From Myxococcales bacterium (GTDB lineage Bacteria; Myxococcota; Myxococcia; Myxococcales; Myxococcaceae): a DNA stretch of 47,139 nt. Location of the stretch: assembly GCA_016191815.1 (NCBI GenBank), contig JACPVI010000042.1:1-47139 (forward strand), written 5' to 3'. The position numbers and the translations under genes are program-made. Positions 7,682 through 17,113 of this stretch are shown piece after piece. The notes under the pieces are model-generated. The model saw nothing but the letters and a program-made list of their open reading frames with translations, was not told the origin of the DNA and searched no databases. The stretch's first letter is position 1, and each line of letters starts with the position of its first letter.

Positions 7682-7970
7682 CGAGCCCGCGCTCGCTGGA
7701 GGTGTCGCGGTAGCTGATCGGATCGCGGCGCACGGTGTATCCGGGCGACTCGGAGCCGCCGGCCGCGCGCTCGCCTCCAGACAGCCTGCCGCCTCCGCCG
7801 GTGCGGCTGGGGCGCGTCTTGAACGAATCCGACGCCTTGGATCCGCCCAGGCTGCGCTCGCCGCCCGCCTTGCGAGTCCCGCCGGTGGAGCCGGCCTTCT
7901 TCGACTCTGCCGCCTTGGTGCTGCGGCCCTTCTCCGCCCGCGCCGTTCGGGTACCAGTCACTCGCGCCAT
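7668..7970 (-). CDS. small basic, low-complexity protein
   Basis: The protein is 100 residues, rich in Lys, Arg, Ser, Gly and Thr, with repeated charged patches (KGRSTKAAESKKAGS, RKAGGERSLGGSK). Only the C-terminus (GYTVRRDPISYRDTSSERG) looks structured. ATG 7970 is preceded by GGGAGG five bases upstream, which supports it over a longer frame reaching 8072. The composition suggests an intrinsically disordered nucleic-acid-binding or histone-H1-like protein, as often found in myxobacteria, but no family is recognised. It overlaps the first ligase-like gene by 14 nt and follows the PAP2 gene by 31 nt, so it belongs to that operon. Confidence 0.6.
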   Translation of the reverse strand: MARVTGTRTARAEKGRSTKAAESKKAGSTGGTRKAGGERSLGGSKASDSFKTRPSRTGGGGRLSGGERAAGGSESPGYTVRRDPISYRDTSSERGLGGVE

Positions 7971-8001
7971 GGGAGCCTCCCGCTCGTTCCGAGAAGTATC
8001 C

Positions 8002-8859
8002 TCATTCGTTCGCCGCGCCGTCAACGCGCGGCGCGCCGCCCTCCGGCGGACTCGAGGCTCGAGCGACCTCACCGGGTGAGGTGGGCTCCCAGGGCCGGAA
8101 GTCCAAGAGGTGGAGCGTGAGAAGCAGCCCGAAGACGGTCAGCGCGTAGAGCCCCGCGTAGTGGAGGAGCCCACGCCGGGCGGCCCGCGCGACCTCCGGA
8201 GGCGTGGGGACCTGCCGCCCGTACGGCCGGAGGAAGATCGCCCACCCGACCAGGGCGAGCGCGACGCCCGAAAACACGTCGGCCACGTAGTGCTGCTTGA
8301 CCAGCGCCGTCGAGACTCCGACCAGGGCGGCCAGGGCCAGGGCGGCGGCGCCGGTCGGCCGGTCGACCTTCCATGCACTGAGCGCCGCGGTGAACGCGAT
8401 CGCGAGGTGGATCGACGGGAGGCAATTCATCGGAGGGTCGCAGTAATAGTTGAGCGCAAGGCCCCAGCCCCAGAAGGTGGAGGTATCGAAGCCATCGAGA
8501 GGCGGCCTCAGAAACCCGTTCGAGGTCACCGGGTAGACGAGGAAGCACGCGTAGGCGGTGAGCAGGGCGAAGAGGTACGCCAGGCCGACCCTTCGGAACA
8601 GCCCCCGGTCGTGGACGACGAACATCGGCAACAGCATCGAGGTGTAGACCGCGGCGTAGACAAACATCCAAGCGGGCTGAAGCGGAATCGCCGCATCGAG
8701 GCTGGTGAGGATGCGCTGGGTGTTCTCCACGACCTTGGGGTCGTCCGGCCTGGGCCCCAGGCCGATGGCGTAGTAGCCGGGGAACACCACGCAGAGCAGC
8801 CCGAACAGCCATAACCCTTTCTCTACCCGCAGCGAACGCGAGATTGGCATTCGCGCCAT
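8002..8859 (-). CDS. PAP2-superfamily membrane phosphatase
   Basis: There are six or so hydrophobic segments. Two active-site motifs of the lipid-phosphate phosphatase/PAP2 family are present: CLPSIHLAIAFTA (P-S-x-H, the C2 motif) and KQHYVADVFSG (H-x3-D, the C3 motif). The first motif (K-x6-RP) is not obvious, which fits the inositolphosphotransferase-like branch. The protein probably dephosphorylates or transfers a lipid phosphate head group at the inner membrane. Two starts are nine bases apart: ATG 8859 and ATG 8850. A TAGGAT hexamer seven bases before 8850 favours the second as a leaderless start. It is divergent from the cyclic-nucleotide-domain gene and heads the operon with the basic protein and the two ligase-like proteins. 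Confidence 0.8.
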   Translation of the reverse strand: MARMPISRSLRVEKGLWLFGLLCVVFPGYYAIGLGPRPDDPKVVENTQRILTSLDAAIPLQPAWMFVYAAVYTSMLLPMFVVHDRGLFRRVGLAYLFALLTAYACFLVYPVTSNGFLRPPLDGFDTSTFWGWGLALNYYCDPPMNCLPSIHLAIAFTAALSAWKVDRPTGAAALALAALVGVSTALVKQHYVADVFSGVALALVGWAIFLRPYGRQVPTPPEVARAARRGLLHYAGLYALTVFGLLLTLHLLDFRPWEPTSPGEVARASSPPEGGAPRVDGAANE

Positions 8860-8863
8860 CCTA
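8858..8863 (-). promoter_or_regulatory. candidate -10 hexamer (TAGGAT) of the PAP2 operon
   Basis: TAGGAT on the minus strand lies seven bases before ATG 8850. It sits inside the 56-bp divergent spacer shared with the plus-strand gene at 8916. Confidence 0.35.
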
Positions 8864-8899
8864 CAAGCATCTGGGCCCCGCGCCGCACCCGGAGCGCGG

Positions 8900-8905
8900 T
8901 AGGCT
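8900..8905 (+). promoter_or_regulatory. candidate -10 hexamer (TAGGCT) of the cyclic-nucleotide-domain gene
   Basis: TAGGCT ends ten bases before ATG 8916. No Shine-Dalgarno sequence is seen close to the start. Confidence 0.3.
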
Positions 8906-8915
8906 ACCAAGATCC

Positions 8916-10865
8916 ATGCTCGCTGATTTCCCCCCGCGCATCCTGCCCACCGCACAGGTCCGCCTCCGCTCCGACGGCAGCTACGGCATTTACGATCCCG
9001 AGACCGGCCGGTCCTTCGAGGCCGCCGCCGACCAGTCGAAGCTGGTGCAGCTCTTCGACGGCAAGCGTTCGCTCTCGGAGATCGCCGCCGAGCACCTGAG
9101 CGCGCACGGCTTCGTCCCCTTCGCCGCGCTCAACGACCTCACCCGGGCGCTCGCCACCGCCGAGCTGTTGGCGAACCCCCATGAGGAGGTGGAGCGCGTG
9201 GGCCTCGCCGGCTGGAGGCCCTGGACCGACTGGCTCGAGCCATGGGTGCTCTCCAAGCGCCGCCCCTGGGCGAAGCCCTGGCTCCGGGCGATCGAGGTGT
9301 CGCTCTGGATCGCGCTGGCGGTGGTGCTCGGGCTCCAGCCGGTCTCGCCCCTGGGACCGCTGGACGTTCCCCTCACCTACGTGGGGGCGTCGCTGGCGCT
9401 CACCTTCAGGGCGCGCTTCAAGGCGGCTGTCTGCGCGCTGTTCGGCATCCCACCCGTGCGGGCCTGGGTGGCGCTCGCCTTCGGGATCCTCCACGCGGCA
9501 CCGGACCACGCCATCGCGGTGCTGCTCGACCGGCGCCACCGGATCCTGGCCCACCTGGCCGCACTGGCGGGAACGCTGTGCGCGATGCTGATCGGGAACA
9601 TGCGGCCGGGCCTGTGGGCGGGCGCGTTCGTGGTGCTCTTGGTGGACCTCTGCCCGTTCGCGCCGTCCTCGGCGGGGATGATCGTCACCGCGGTCGCCGG
9701 CAGGTTGGACCTCCGGGAGCACGTCCGCGCCTACATCGGCCGGCGGCTGCTCAAGAAGATCCTCTCCCTCCACCGCCTGGGGAGCGACCGCGATCTCTTC
9801 GTCACCGCGCTCTTGTCCATGGGCTGGATCGGCCTGGTGACCGCCCTGGTCTTCGTCCTCGGCGTGGAGGCGGCGGTGGGGCTCATCGCGGTGGGCACCT
9901 TGGAGCACGGCATCGGCGCGGTGGTCGCCTACGTGGGAGCGGGTCTGCTCTTCACCTTGATGCCGTTGCTGCTCTTGTTCCTGCTCGGCTCGCTGGTGCA
10001 GGCCGGGGTCTCGGTGCTTTGGTCTGGCGGCACCACCAGCGGCAAGCGCACCGGTGGAATGGCCGACCTCTCCGCGTTCCGGTCCATTCCGCTCTTCTCA
10101 CAGCTGTCGCACTCCGACCTGGCGGCGATGGCGGCGGTGTCGCGGGAGATGGTGTTCGACCCGGGCCACACCATCGTCGAGCAAGGCACCCGGGGGGACA
10201 CCTTCTACGCCATCAGGTCCGGCGCGGTGCTGGTCGAGCGCGAGGACGACGTCGGGCGCACCCGACCGGTGGCGAGGCTGGGGGCGGGCGACTGCTTCGG
10301 CGAGACCGCGCTCCTTCAGGACGGGGTGCGGACCGCGACGGTGCGGGCGATCACCCAGACCGTCGCCACCGAGCTGTCCCGGGAGGCGTTCGAGAAGATC
10401 CGTTCGAACTTCGAGGGGGTAGACATCGGCGCGGTGCTCCGCGCAGCGGCGGCATTGGGGGAGAGCCGGCTGTTCCGCGAGCTTCCCGCCGAGCAACGCT
10501 CCGCGCTGGCGATGAAGTTCGTGCCGCGTTCGGTGGCGCCGGGCGCCGAGGTGGTGCGCATCGGCGAGGTGGGAAACGAGTTCTACCTGATCGGCAAGGG
10601 CCGGCTCGAGGTGCTCGACGGAAACGGCGCCAAGCTGGGCGAGCTGGGCGTGGGCGATCACTTCGGAGAGATCGCGCTTTTGCGCAACGTGCCGCGCACC
10701 GCGACAGTTCGGGCGATGACGGACGCGGTCCTTTTGGCCCTCTCGCGGGACGTCTTCCTGCAGGCGCTCAACACCGACCTCACGCTCTCCACCCGAATCG
10801 AGGAGATCGCCGCCTCCCGGGTGAGCGGGACGAGCGCGGAGCCACGGGCCCGCTCATCGGGCTGA
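8916..10865 (+). CDS. PqqD-like / membrane / tandem cyclic-nucleotide-binding protein
   Basis: This 649-residue protein has three parts. Residues 1-85 resemble a PqqD-type domain (GSYGIYDPETGRSFE, then a helical LVQLFDGKRSLSEIA). Residues about 130-375 form a multi-helix membrane region that looks like the scaffold of M50-type (YydH-like) membrane peptidases, but I find no HExxH motif. Two cyclic-nucleotide-binding domains follow, with cassettes FGETALLQDGVRTATVRA near residue 461 and FGEIALLRNVPRTATVRA near residue 583. The second halves of both keep the arginine that holds the phosphate. It is probably a cAMP- or cGMP-responsive membrane protein that binds a peptide or partner rather than cutting it. 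The ATG at 8916 is chosen because the longer frame from 8844 reads the antisense of the PAP2 start region. Confidence 0.75.
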   Translation: MLADFPPRILPTAQVRLRSDGSYGIYDPETGRSFEAAADQSKLVQLFDGKRSLSEIAAEHLSAHGFVPFAALNDLTRALATAELLANPHEEVERVGLAGWRPWTDWLEPWVLSKRRPWAKPWLRAIEVSLWIALAVVLGLQPVSPLGPLDVPLTYVGASLALTFRARFKAAVCALFGIPPVRAWVALAFGILHAAPDHAIAVLLDRRHRILAHLAALAGTLCAMLIGNMRPGLWAGAFVVLLVDLCPFAPSSAGMIVTAVAGRLDLREHVRAYIGRRLLKKILSLHRLGSDRDLFVTALLSMGWIGLVTALVFVLGVEAAVGLIAVGTLEHGIGAVVAYVGAGLLFTLMPLLLLFLLGSLVQAGVSVLWSGGTTSGKRTGGMADLSAFRSIPLFSQLSHSDLAAMAAVSREMVFDPGHTIVEQGTRGDTFYAIRSGAVLVEREDDVGRTRPVARLGAGDCFGETALLQDGVRTATVRAITQTVATELSREAFEKIRSNFEGVDIGAVLRAAAALGESRLFRELPAEQRSALAMKFVPRSVAPGAEVVRIGEVGNEFYLIGKGRLEVLDGNGAKLGELGVGDHFGEIALLRNVPRTATVRAMTDAVLLALSRDVFLQALNTDLTLSTRIEEIAASRVSGTSAEPRARSSG

Positions 10866-10934
10866 GCCGGCGCGGCCAAGGGCCATACGGCGGCTTGGGG
10901 GCCACCACGAAGGTGGTCTCACCGCCGATGCAGC

Positions 10935-11577
10935 TCACCGTCTCGACGCGGGCGAAGCCGATGCTCCCGCGCGCCGGCGCCAAAGCCGGAGGAGCAACAG
11001 GAAGAGCACCGGGAGCGCGTCGCGCGCACTCGCGGTCCCTCATCGCGTAGCCGCTGGCGTTCGCGAGGTCGATGATCACGAATCCCCGGTTCGGCGTGGT
11101 GCGATTGACCCAGCCCTGTCCTTGCACCCGGCGTAGGCGCTCGAAGGGGCCGCTCCGTCCGGGCGGGACCGAGGAGAGATCGAACCCAATCAGCGTTGCG
11201 ATGTTCGACGGAAAGCCGTCCAGCTTGTTGCCGTTGCCTTCGTAGTTGGTGTCGGGCTCGCGGGTCGCGGTGTAGGCGAAAGTCAGGGTGACGTCCCGGG
11301 TGCCGGAGTAGGCGGAGCTGGGCGACACCCCGTCCTGGAAGAGAAGCGTGTCCGCCGCCGATCCGGTCGGCACTAGCCCCGCCCCACCCCACCGCTCCGG
11401 CATGTGCGGAGCGAACAGCCCCGTCTCCCGCGCGCGCGTACGGGCCCCCTCGAGCTTGGGAAGTGACTTCCGGAAGCCCACCGCGAGGACCTCGCGCTCG
11501 AGGGGTTCCACCACTTGGTGCATGAAGTCGCGCAGCAGTCCCAGGACGCTCGCCACCTTGCCGGGCACGCTGAAGTC
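10935..11577 (-). pseudogene. composite remnant: acyl-CoA dehydrogenase front joined to a DNRLRE-like tail
   Basis: Bases 11577-11377 encode a recognisable acyl-CoA dehydrogenase N-terminal segment (DFSVPGKVASVLGLLRDF, then ETGLFAPHMPERWGGAGL). Without a break it runs into a quite different beta domain (DTLLFQDG, TREPDTNYEGNGNKLDG, IGFDLSSVPPG), which resembles DNRLRE/CBM96-type surface domains. After AMRD the frame slips by one. In the shifted frame a hydrophobic helix and arginines (LPVLFLLLLRLWRRRAG) end at a TGA at 10935-10937, an expected sorting tail. So a deletion fused two unrelated genes, and a frameshift followed. No start with a ribosome site is evident. The rest of the 10866-11723 gap, outside this remnant, holds no gene I can support. 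Confidence 0.65.
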
Positions 11578-11723
11578 CAAGCCGGAACCTCCGTTCCGCC
11601 GCGCGGCGCACCGATGCGGCGTGGGCGCGGTTGTAGCGCACCTGCCAGGGGCAGGCACCGATTGCGGTGCGCCCGACGCGCGAATTGCGTGACTTCGGAG
11701 AGTGGCGCTGAGAGAACTCGGCC

Positions 11724-12317
11724 ATGGGGTTGACTCGGACCGAGGCGGCGCTGGTTCGGCGGCTGTCGACGCCCGCGAAGGTGCAGGCCTGGCTCGACAC
11801 CCTCACCTACAACTACGAGGGGGACGGCCGGCCTACTCTGCGCACGCTCCACAGGGTGATCCGCGACCGCACGGCGCACTGCCTGGAAGGCGCGCTGGCG
11901 GCGGCGGCCATCCTGAGGACGCACGGGTACCCGCCGCATCTGGTGTGCATCGAGGCGCGGGACGTGGACCACAACCTGTTCGTCTACCGGCGCGGAGGGC
12001 GCTGGGGCTCGGTGGCGCAGTCGCGGGACCCGCACCTCAAGGGGCGCGCTCCCACGCACCGCAAGCTCAAGGACCTGGTGATGTCCTACTACCCCTTCTA
12101 CTGGAACCTCCGTACCGGGGACGAGACCGACCTCTCGATGCGCGGCTACGCCTCCGTCGACCTCTCGAGGTTCGAGGTGGACTGGGTCACCGCCGATGAG
12201 GACCCGCGCGCGATCGAAGAGCACCTCTACGCCATCGAGTACCGCGCGCTCTTCCCCCGGGAGGGCCGGAGGTTCTACGTCTCCACCCGAGAGGAGAAGA
12301 TCATCTGGGTCCGCTGA
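11724..12317 (+). CDS. transglutaminase-like conserved protein
   Basis: The 197-residue soluble protein has a plausible Cys-His-Asp arrangement: DRTAHCLEGALAAAAIL (Cys at about residue 53 at the start of a helix), a VDHNLFVYRRGGRWG strand with His, and SRDPHLKGR with Asp. This is the order of the transglutaminase/papain-like core. Similar stand-alone proteins occur in proteobacteria, and their reaction is unknown. The fit is by motif order only, so the catalytic assignment is an inference. No signal peptide is seen. ATG 11724 is preceded by GAGAG at a loose distance. It follows a pseudogene region and converges on the large metalloprotease, with 18 nt between the stops, so it is a single-gene unit. 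Confidence 0.6.
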   Translation: MGLTRTEAALVRRLSTPAKVQAWLDTLTYNYEGDGRPTLRTLHRVIRDRTAHCLEGALAAAAILRTHGYPPHLVCIEARDVDHNLFVYRRGGRWGSVAQSRDPHLKGRAPTHRKLKDLVMSYYPFYWNLRTGDETDLSMRGYASVDLSRFEVDWVTADEDPRAIEEHLYAIEYRALFPREGRRFYVSTREEKIIWVR

Positions 12318-12335
12318 GGCCCCGGGCGGCGCAGG

Positions 12336-15300
12336 TCAGTAGATGCCCCTGAGCGACGGCGCCGGGAGCCCGTAGTCCCGCATCGCCTGCCGCATGAAGA
12401 AGGGCACCTCCTCGTAGCGCGAGAGGGTGAGGCAAGCGCGGTTCGACGAGCAGGTGCAGCTCGAGTTGTCGGTGGCGTTGCAACCGGGGCGGCCGCTCAC
12501 CAGGTTTCCCTGGGAGTCGATCGAGCGAATGCCGGGATCGAACTTCACCCTCGGCTTCCCGCCGGCGCCCAGCACGGGCACGAACCAATCGGGCTTCCCG
12601 TCGCCGTCGCGATCCGGCCCCGCGGTGGTGTCGTAGGCCTGCTGGACCAATTCGTTGGCGTGCTCCAGCATCCGGGCGGCGATGCCCTTCTGCACCGACT
12701 TGCCGAAGATGGTCTCCCGTCCGAAGGTCTTCGCCACGTAGGTCTTGCCGGTGGGCGAGTGGTACTCGATCCGGTTCTGGAACTCGGGGTCGGCGTCCGC
12801 GCCCAGCTCCCAGACGTCCATCATGTTCAGCCAGTGCTGCTGCTGGTTCTCGGGGAGGAAGAGCAGCGTCCAGGCGATGAGGAACTTCTGCTGCTCCCAG
12901 CCGATCTGCGGGTCGACCGCCACCGACTGCCCAGGCTGCGCGCTGCAGAGGATGCTGGTGTCGGTGGGGAAGCAGACCTGCGGCGCCGAAGGCCACCACG
13001 AGGTCCAGCCCAGCCCCCGCGCGGGGAACTTCTGCCCGTCCACCACCGGGGCGCCGCCAGCGGCGGTCTCGATCCGGTAGCCTTTCAGCTCGTCGTCGCC
13101 GGTGAGGTTGTTGCCCAGCCACCGCCGGTAGCCGTCCGGGAAGAGGTCGGCCATCGAGACCGCGCGGTAACGGGCGTCGAGGAAGTCGCGCCGCGAGTCG
13201 CTGATGAAGTTGTCCACCGACTCGGTCATCAGCATCGCCGTCCACGCCTTGTCGTAATAGGAGCCGGCGTTGATGGTGTACTCCGAGTCGTACTCGCCCT
13301 TGTCCTCGGCCAGCGAGTTCTCCAGCGGCCGCCCGCCCGCGGACACGTTGCGGAAGTATCCGGTGGCGCCGTTGGGGACCACCACGCTGGTGGGGCCACC
13401 GTTGCCGGCGGTGTCCACCCCGGACCTCAGCACCGGCTCGGGATCCACCGGCCCGGCCGCAACCAAGTAGTGCGGCCCGGCCTCCGGGCGCGCGAGCTGC
13501 CGCGCGAAGTGATCGAACCCGATTCCCGAGGCGAGGATGTTCTCCCGGAAGAACGAGTCCGAGATGTAGGGCCAAAGCCCCTCGAAGTCGTAGCCCATGT
13601 CCTGGGCGAAGTCCCGGTAGACGTTGGCCATCAGCCCGAGCCCCTTGGCGGCGTCCCGCAGCTTCTCGCTGTAGCGGTACAGCGAGCGGTTGGCGGCCCC
13701 GCGCACGCTGAAGGTCTGCCGGTTGCGGCGGTAGTTGTCGAAGATGTGGTTGACCTCCTGCTGGGTGATGAGGAAGTCGAACAGCTCGTAGGGGTCGGCG
13801 CCGTTGTCGTGCCGGTAGACCGACAGGTTGCCCAGGTCCGCCCAGCGGTCGGTGGCAAAGCCGTACGGCACGCGCACCCTGCCAGAGGGGTCGATCGCAT
13901 GGGAGCTGCGGGTGAAGCCGACCTCGCTGGAGCCCGCATTGCGCAGGGAGCGCCAGGGCACGTAGTCCACCGGCTGCTGCCGGCAGCGCGTGGTGACGCC
14001 GTCGACCTGCACGATCAGCCCGTCGAGCAGCGGGTGCCACTGCCCCATCGCCTCCTCGCTCCACCTCCCCGGCTTGAAGAGGTTCGGGTCCACCTGCCGG
14101 CACCCGCCCATCAAGTCGAAGGAGCGCTGGAGCTGGGAGTAGTGGATGTCGATGGTGTCGGTGGGGGAGGAGCCGGAGCCGATGGAAGGGCGGAAGCCGA
14201 GGATGCCGCCGAAGTTGTCGAGCTTCTCGAGGACGCCCACCGCGCGCACCCCGCCGGCCTTGAAGCTGTCGTCGCGGTAGACCGAGGCGACGTCCCCGTA
14301 GAACAGCCGCGCCGCCGCGAAGTCGTAGGCCCCCAGCCCGAGCAGGTCCTGCGTGGCCTCGCCCGCGTAGTCCATGGTGGACGACTGCATGAACATCGCG
14401 ATCAGGTTCTTGCGCTCGTTCTCGGTCACCGGATCGAAGTAGCGCGGGCCGATGCAGCTGCCGTCCGGGCGCAGGTCGGTGCAAGGGTTGGTCACCTTCC
14501 CGTCCGAGGTGCGGAGCTGCCAGTACTGCGGCCGGAAGTTCCAGGCGTCCGACGAGCTGACGAAGTTGTGCCGGAGCCCGATGGAGTGGCCCATCTCGTG
14601 GGTGGTCACCGCGTAGTGCGCCCGATGGGCGAGGTAGCGCCGCATCTTCTCGGCCCTGGCGAGCTGGTCGGCCTTGCTCTGATTGGGGTCGAACTTGCCG
14701 AACTTCGCCTCGAGCAGCTCGGCGAGGTCGGCGATCGCCAAGGGCGCGGGCGCCTCCTGAATCACGCAGGCTCCCTGCTCCGCCAACGCCAGCTCCCGCC
14801 GCTGCCAGAGATCCCTCGCCAGAGCCGGGTTGGCCCCGCGCAAGGGGGAAGCGAGGGCGAGGGCCGCCTCCGAGCTGGGCAGGCCTTCGGCGCCGGCGTA
14901 CGACTGCATCATCGGCGTGGTGAGGGCGGCCTCCATTGCCGTGCCCGCCGCGCGCGCTCTCCGGGCGTCGTACTTGGGCTTCATCGCGCTGGGAGCGCTC
15001 GCGTCCGCGCGGATGCCATCGGCCTCGCGCGACACCCGCCGGAGCTTCTTTGCCAGCCCCGGGGCGAGTGCCTCGAGGTTGGCCTTGATCCGATCCAAGT
15101 CCTCGGCCTTGGCGCCGGACAACTCCGCCACCCTCGCCTGCACCTCCTGGCGCGCCATCGGCGGCACTGCCCCGTTGCGGGTGGCGGCCTCGGCGGCGCG
15201 CGCCCAGTCGTTGACGTACTTGCCCTCGGTGACGTCCTGGGTGGTCAGCTCGCCCCGGATGTAGCGCGCCACGTCGACCACGCCCTGGCTCCAGAGGTCG

Positions 15301-17102
15301 GTGACATGGGTCCACACGTTGATGCTCGCGGACACCGTCTCGCCGGTGAGCGGGTCATTCGCGTCGACCATGATGCCCCAGGGAGAGGGCGTCTGCGGCT
15401 GGGCGATGGCGTTCACCTGGTGGTAGCGGATGTCTCCCCGCCGCACGTTCAGGGCCTTTCCGCAGATGGTCGCGAGCGCCCGGTCGCCCGCCGCGTTCGC
15501 CGCCGCACAGACCGCTGCGGTGAGGCCCTCGGGCAGCCTTTGGCCGCCGCAAGCGAAGTGGTCCTTCCCCTCCACCGGGCTGTGGCAGAGGACGACCATC
15601 TCCTCCAGCTTGGCGAGCGCGACGACTCCGGCCGAGTACCCGCGGGCGCGGCCCAGGTCGTCGGCCAGGGCCATGCAGTCCTGTCCGAAGTGCGCGCGGC
15701 CGGTGCGGCAGTCGTCCACCTCGCGGGCCAGAGCCACCGCGTCGGCGTTGTCGTCCATCTGGCCGAAGTAGACCGGGTGCTGGGCGGCGCAGTCCTGGCC
15801 GCCGGTGTGCGCGCACTCGGTGTACCTCGCGGCCATCACCGCGCTGCGCAGGGCCACGTCCCACTCGTGGGCGGCCTCCTCGGTGGCGTCGAAGTAATCC
15901 GGCAGCCCCCCGGAGGCGTAGTACCAGGGAATCGTCACCGGCGTCCGCTGGCGGTAGGGCAAGGTGCAGCGCTGCTTGAGCTCGTCGCATCGCGAGCCGC
16001 CGCCCACCGCCGCGCACTCGTCCTCGGTGCCATCGCCGTCCTCGTCGCGGTGAGGGTCTTTTCCGGCGGGCGTCGTCTCCGGGGTGAAGCAGCTCACCTC
16101 GCCCAGCATCAATCGAGGATCCTGGTAGTGGTGGCTCCGCTCCCAGAGGTTGTAGCGGTTGATGAACCGGTGCCACTGGGTATCGGTCATGCCGTAGTTC
16201 CGGGCGTAGCCGTAGCGCTGGGTGACGAAGGCGCCGAAGGCCTGGAAGCGTTGGCCGTCCCAGTCGACCGGTTCGTAGTCGCGGTCCTTCACCTTGAGGA
16301 ACGCCTGGCGGATGGTCAGCTCCACCGGGCTGCAGCCGGTGGCCGGAGCGCTGCCCCCCATGAAGTCGGCGTCGAACCAGCAGGCCGGCACCGCACCCAG
16401 GCCCCACCCGAGGTGGGAGATGTCCACCATCTGCGGCTTGGCGAACGCCTTGTTGGTGAGGTCGAGGTAACCCTCCTCGGGCACGAAGCGCGGCGCGTGC
16501 TCGTGGGCGGGGTCGTTGACGTAGTAGGAGAGCGGCTCGTACACGATGCCGCCGTAGACGCCGAGCTGCGAGAGGGTGTCGAAGTCGTAGTTGTCGGTGC
16601 TGAGGTTCTTCGACCAATCGACCCGGATGAACTGGCGCTCGTACCAGGGCCGGTCGAAGTCGTTCTCCTCGAACACGTTCAGCTGCTCGCCGGTGCTCGG
16701 GTTGTAGGTCCGCTGGATGTCGAAGTGCTTGAGGATCTTGTACGCGGCCACGACGATCCCATCGTTGGTGGCCTTGCCGGCGCCCTTGCCGTCGGAGTTG
16801 CTCACCCGCTCGTAGGCCAGGCGCGCGATGAGGTATTCCTCGAGGATGCTCCAGCGGACGCGCGACATCGGCTGGGCGTAGGTCGAGGTGAACAGGCCGT
16901 CCTGCCCCGCGCCGTAGCCTACGTCGATGAGGGTCCCCTGCGAGTAGAACTCGGGGTCGTCGGAGGAATCGAGGTACCGGGCCCCCAGGAAGAACGCCTT
17001 GTCGAAGTAGTTCGGCTGGACGCGGTTGATGGGCGGCCGCTCCTCGGCGCAGGCGGTGGCTCCAAGGGCGAGGATGAGGGAGAAGCGGAAGATGCGAGCC
17101 AT
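12336..17102 (-). CDS. large metzincin zinc metalloprotease lipoprotein
   Basis: This 1588-residue protein begins with a lipoprotein signal (LILALGATAC, cysteine at residue 18). At residues 835-845 it carries HEMGHSIGLRH, the full HExxHxxGxxH zinc motif of metzincins. About 75 residues later comes a Met-turn (SSTMDYAGEA). Active-site residues are therefore intact: H835, E836, H839, H845. The region before the motif is long (over 800 residues), with a Cys-rich insert containing a DEDGDGTEDEC calcium-loop-like element. Proteins of this size and layout are common in myxobacteria and are thought to act at the outer membrane or cell surface. The substrate is unknown. An outer-membrane-barrel gene lies 11 nt upstream on the same strand, so export or anchoring may be shared. 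The first ATG is preceded by CCGGAGGCACC, a good ribosome site. Confidence 0.85.
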   Translation of the reverse strand: MARIFRFSLILALGATACAEERPPINRVQPNYFDKAFFLGARYLDSSDDPEFYSQGTLIDVGYGAGQDGLFTSTYAQPMSRVRWSILEEYLIARLAYERVSNSDGKGAGKATNDGIVVAAYKILKHFDIQRTYNPSTGEQLNVFEENDFDRPWYERQFIRVDWSKNLSTDNYDFDTLSQLGVYGGIVYEPLSYYVNDPAHEHAPRFVPEEGYLDLTNKAFAKPQMVDISHLGWGLGAVPACWFDADFMGGSAPATGCSPVELTIRQAFLKVKDRDYEPVDWDGQRFQAFGAFVTQRYGYARNYGMTDTQWHRFINRYNLWERSHHYQDPRLMLGEVSCFTPETTPAGKDPHRDEDGDGTEDECAAVGGGSRCDELKQRCTLPYRQRTPVTIPWYYASGGLPDYFDATEEAAHEWDVALRSAVMAARYTECAHTGGQDCAAQHPVYFGQMDDNADAVALAREVDDCRTGRAHFGQDCMALADDLGRARGYSAGVVALAKLEEMVVLCHSPVEGKDHFACGGQRLPEGLTAAVCAAANAAGDRALATICGKALNVRRGDIRYHQVNAIAQPQTPSPWGIMVDANDPLTGETVSASINVWTHVTDLWSQGVVDVARYIRGELTTQDVTEGKYVNDWARAAEAATRNGAVPPMARQEVQARVAELSGAKAEDLDRIKANLEALAPGLAKKLRRVSREADGIRADASAPSAMKPKYDARRARAAGTAMEAALTTPMMQSYAGAEGLPSSEAALALASPLRGANPALARDLWQRRELALAEQGACVIQEAPAPLAIADLAELLEAKFGKFDPNQSKADQLARAEKMRRYLAHRAHYAVTTHEMGHSIGLRHNFVSSSDAWNFRPQYWQLRTSDGKVTNPCTDLRPDGSCIGPRYFDPVTENERKNLIAMFMQSSTMDYAGEATQDLLGLGAYDFAAARLFYGDVASVYRDDSFKAGGVRAVGVLEKLDNFGGILGFRPSIGSGSSPTDTIDIHYSQLQRSFDLMGGCRQVDPNLFKPGRWSEEAMGQWHPLLDGLIVQVDGVTTRCRQQPVDYVPWRSLRNAGSSEVGFTRSSHAIDPSGRVRVPYGFATDRWADLGNLSVYRHDNGADPYELFDFLITQQEVNHIFDNYRRNRQTFSVRGAANRSLYRYSEKLRDAAKGLGLMANVYRDFAQDMGYDFEGLWPYISDSFFRENILASGIGFDHFARQLARPEAGPHYLVAAGPVDPEPVLRSGVDTAGNGGPTSVVVPNGATGYFRNVSAGGRPLENSLAEDKGEYDSEYTINAGSYYDKAWTAMLMTESVDNFISDSRRDFLDARYRAVSMADLFPDGYRRWLGNNLTGDDELKGYRIETAAGGAPVVDGQKFPARGLGWTSWWPSAPQVCFPTDTSILCSAQPGQSVAVDPQIGWEQQKFLIAWTLLFLPENQQQHWLNMMDVWELGADADPEFQNRIEYHSPTGKTYVAKTFGRETIFGKSVQKGIAARMLEHANELVQQAYDTTAGPDRDGDGKPDWFVPVLGAGGKPRVKFDPGIRSIDSQGNLVSGRPGCNATDNSSCTCSSNRACLTLSRYEEVPFFMRQAMRDYGLPAPSLRGIY

Positions 17103-17113
17103 GGTGCCTCCGG

